Shown here in pieces: positions 6,281-7,521 of a stretch of 7,521 bases of DNA. Origin of the DNA: Candidatus Omnitrophota bacterium. GTDB lineage: Bacteria > Omnitrophota > Omnitrophia > Omnitrophales > Aquincolibacteriaceae. The notes beneath the pieces are model-generated. The model saw only the letters and a program-made list of their open reading frames with translations. It did no database searches and was not told where the DNA came from. Each line of letters starts with the position of its first letter. Positions within the stretch are counted from its first letter, which is position 1. The stretch is taken from contig JACPXK010000012.1 of NCBI GenBank assembly GCA_016196565.1, positions 1 through 7,521 of the forward strand, written 5' to 3'. The translations under genes were made by a program, and so were the position numbers.

Positions 6281-6298
6281 GCTAATACAGGAGTGCCT

Positions 6299-6628
6299 AT
6301 GGGAAATGAAAAGGTTTTTACCGATCAAAATTTTCAAACCGATGTTTTAAGTTCCAGCCAGCCGGTTCTCGTGGATTTTTGGGCGGAGTGGTGCGGCCCC
6401 TGCCGCATGCTCGCCCCCATTGTCGGGCGTATTGCCGAAGCCAATCAGGGTAAAGTCGTGGTCGGCAAACTCAATGTGGATGACAACCCTACGGTGCCGC
6501 AGAAATACGGTATTCAGGGAATTCCTACTCTTATTATTTTCAAAAACGGACAACCGGTGAATCAAATTGTCGGTTATCAATCCCAGGAAAACATTCAAAA
6601 AGCCATTAACGAAAGCCTCGGCGGCTAA
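6299..6628 (+). CDS. trxA: Thioredoxin
   Basis: This 109-residue cytosolic thioredoxin reduces protein disulfides and is recharged by thioredoxin reductase. The active site WCGPC places the redox cysteines at 32 and 35, the buried Asp is D26, and the cis-proline is P76 in GIPT, the same numbering as Escherichia coli TrxA, which is also 109 residues long. The ATG at 6299 is preferred because AGGAG (6289-6293) lies 5 bases upstream; the alternative GTG at 6293 would overlap that site. There is no signal peptide. The aldolase gene begins 25 bases after the stop, so the two are likely co-transcribed. The leader holds strong hairpins. Confidence 0.97.
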   Translation: MGNEKVFTDQNFQTDVLSSSQPVLVDFWAEWCGPCRMLAPIVGRIAEANQGKVVVGKLNVDDNPTVPQKYGIQGIPTLIIFKNGQPVNQIVGYQSQENIQKAINESLGG

Positions 6629-6653
6629 TTAATCATTTCAGGAGGAATTATCC

Positions 6654-7521
6654 ATGAATATTTCAGCGGGGAAATTAAAAGGGATGAAAGCGGTTTCGGA
6701 TGATCGCGGCATTATCCGCGCGGCGGCCATGGACCAGCGCGGTTCGCTTCGTAAATCCATTGCCAAGGAAAAGGGCGTGGACGAAAAACAAGTCACGCGC
6801 GAAATGATGGAAGAATTCAAAGTGGCTGTCAGTAAAACGCTTACCCCTCATGCCAGTGCCATTTTGCTCGATCCCGAATTCGGACTTCCTGCCGTGAAAG
6901 CCCGCGCGAAAAACGCCGGTGTTCTTCTGGCTTATGAATCCAGCGGCTATGACAATACCCGTCCCGGACGTCTTCCCGATCTCTTGGATCATGAAACCGT
7001 ACGAACCATAAAACAAGCCGGGGCCGATGCCATTAAGATTTTGATTTATTACACTCCCTTTGATAAAAAAGAGATTAACGAGATTAAGCATTCTTTTGTC
7101 GAACGCATCGGCGCGGAATGCGCTTATCATGACATTCCGTACTTTCTCGAATTTGTCGGCTACGATTCTGCCGGCGCAGATGTCAACACTTTGGAATACG
7201 CCAAAATTAAACCCGAAGTCGTGGCCAAAAGCATGGAAGAATTTTCCAAACCGCAATATCTAGTCGATGTTCTCAAAGTCGAAGTGCCGATTAATATGAA
7301 ATTCGTGGAAGGCACCAAATCCTTCAAAGGGCAAAAGGCTTATTCGCGCCAAGAAGCGATTGCGTATTTTAAGAAAACCGCACAAGTGACAAAAAAACCT
7401 TTCATTTATCTAAGCGCCGGTGTGGGCGATGACGAATTCCGCGAAAGCTTGGAGCTTGCCGCCGAATCCGGAGTGAAATTCAACGGTGTTCTTTGCGGGC
7501 GCGCGACTTGGAAAAACGGCA
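6654..7521 (+). CDS. lacD: LacD-type class I aldolase (tagatose/fructose-1,6-bisphosphate aldolase), cut by the window end
   Basis: About 289 residues are visible with no stop; known LacD proteins are about 326 residues, so roughly 35-40 are missing. The enzyme splits a ketose 1,6-bisphosphate into dihydroxyacetone phosphate and glyceraldehyde 3-phosphate through a lysine Schiff base. The match to LacD runs over the whole length: AMDQRGSL, LLDPEFGLPA, LLAYESSGYD, FLEFVGYD, LKVEVPINMKFVEG, YLSAGV and KFNGVLCGRATW. The Schiff-base lysine is K208 (K205 in streptococcal LacD), with E166 and K128 matching E163 and K125. AGGAGG (6640-6645) lies 8 bases before the ATG. No other lactose or tagatose gene is nearby, so it may serve as a general fructose-bisphosphate aldolase; specificity cannot be read from the sequence. 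Confidence 0.94.
   Translation, partial: MNISAGKLKGMKAVSDDRGIIRAAAMDQRGSLRKSIAKEKGVDEKQVTREMMEEFKVAVSKTLTPHASAILLDPEFGLPAVKARAKNAGVLLAYESSGYDNTRPGRLPDLLDHETVRTIKQAGADAIKILIYYTPFDKKEINEIKHSFVERIGAECAYHDIPYFLEFVGYDSAGADVNTLEYAKIKPEVVAKSMEEFSKPQYLVDVLKVEVPINMKFVEGTKSFKGQKAYSRQEAIAYFKKTAQVTKKPFIYLSAGVGDDEFRESLELAAESGVKFNGVLCGRATWKNG

Noticed and set aside
6675..7256. Open frame of 193 codons on the minus strand
   Set aside because: Lies wholly inside the aldolase gene, whose family match is clear on the plus strand; composition is what an antisense shadow gives.

Overview
The window looks like chromosomal DNA from an uncultured Gram-negative-type (two-membrane) bacterium. The direct evidence is an outer-membrane secretin with a type IV pilus / type II secretion accessory gene upstream. 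The mix of features (secretin with a C-terminal TPR-like tail, a stand-alone receiver protein, a Bacillus-like EndoA/EndoAI toxin pair, a LacD-type aldolase, and short palindromic repeats inside and between genes) would suit a poorly sampled phylum such as Omnitrophota or Elusimicrobiota. That placement is an inference of low confidence.

Layout: (1) Bases 3-2068 (+) hold the end of a pilus/secretion operon: the C-terminus of a PilP/MshK/GspB-like protein, overlapping by 4 bases (ATGA) a 610-residue secretin. An ~86-bp composite palindromic repeat lies in the start region of the secretin gene and is read through in frame, just before the hydrophobic core of the signal peptide. (2) Bases 2065-3096 (-) hold a single-domain response regulator whose stop overlaps the secretin stop tail to tail. 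Upstream of it is a mazE-mazF (EndoAI-EndoA) toxin-antitoxin operon with its own promoter and operator-like inverted repeats. (3) Bases 3303-6170 (+) encode a 955-residue, cysteine-free, exported protein of unknown function: signal peptide, Pro/Glu-rich linker, two copies of a beta-rich domain, three charged helices sharing a KExxLxEL motif, a long Ser/Glu-rich disordered segment, and a Trp-rich C-terminal region. I recognise no known family in it, and it is the best candidate for something undescribed. (4) Bases 6180-7521 (+) hold a candidate promoter, overlapping hairpins that include a perfect 40-bp palindrome, trxA (thioredoxin) and, 25 bases on, a LacD-type class I aldolase cut by the window end.

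The secretin and its upstream neighbour belong to one envelope machine. The response regulator could feed into motility or secretion, but nothing in the sequence proves it. The exported protein may be a surface or periplasmic protein; no neighbour tells its role. trxA and the aldolase look like an ordinary housekeeping transcription unit. No tRNA, rRNA, CRISPR array, transposase or phage gene was seen.
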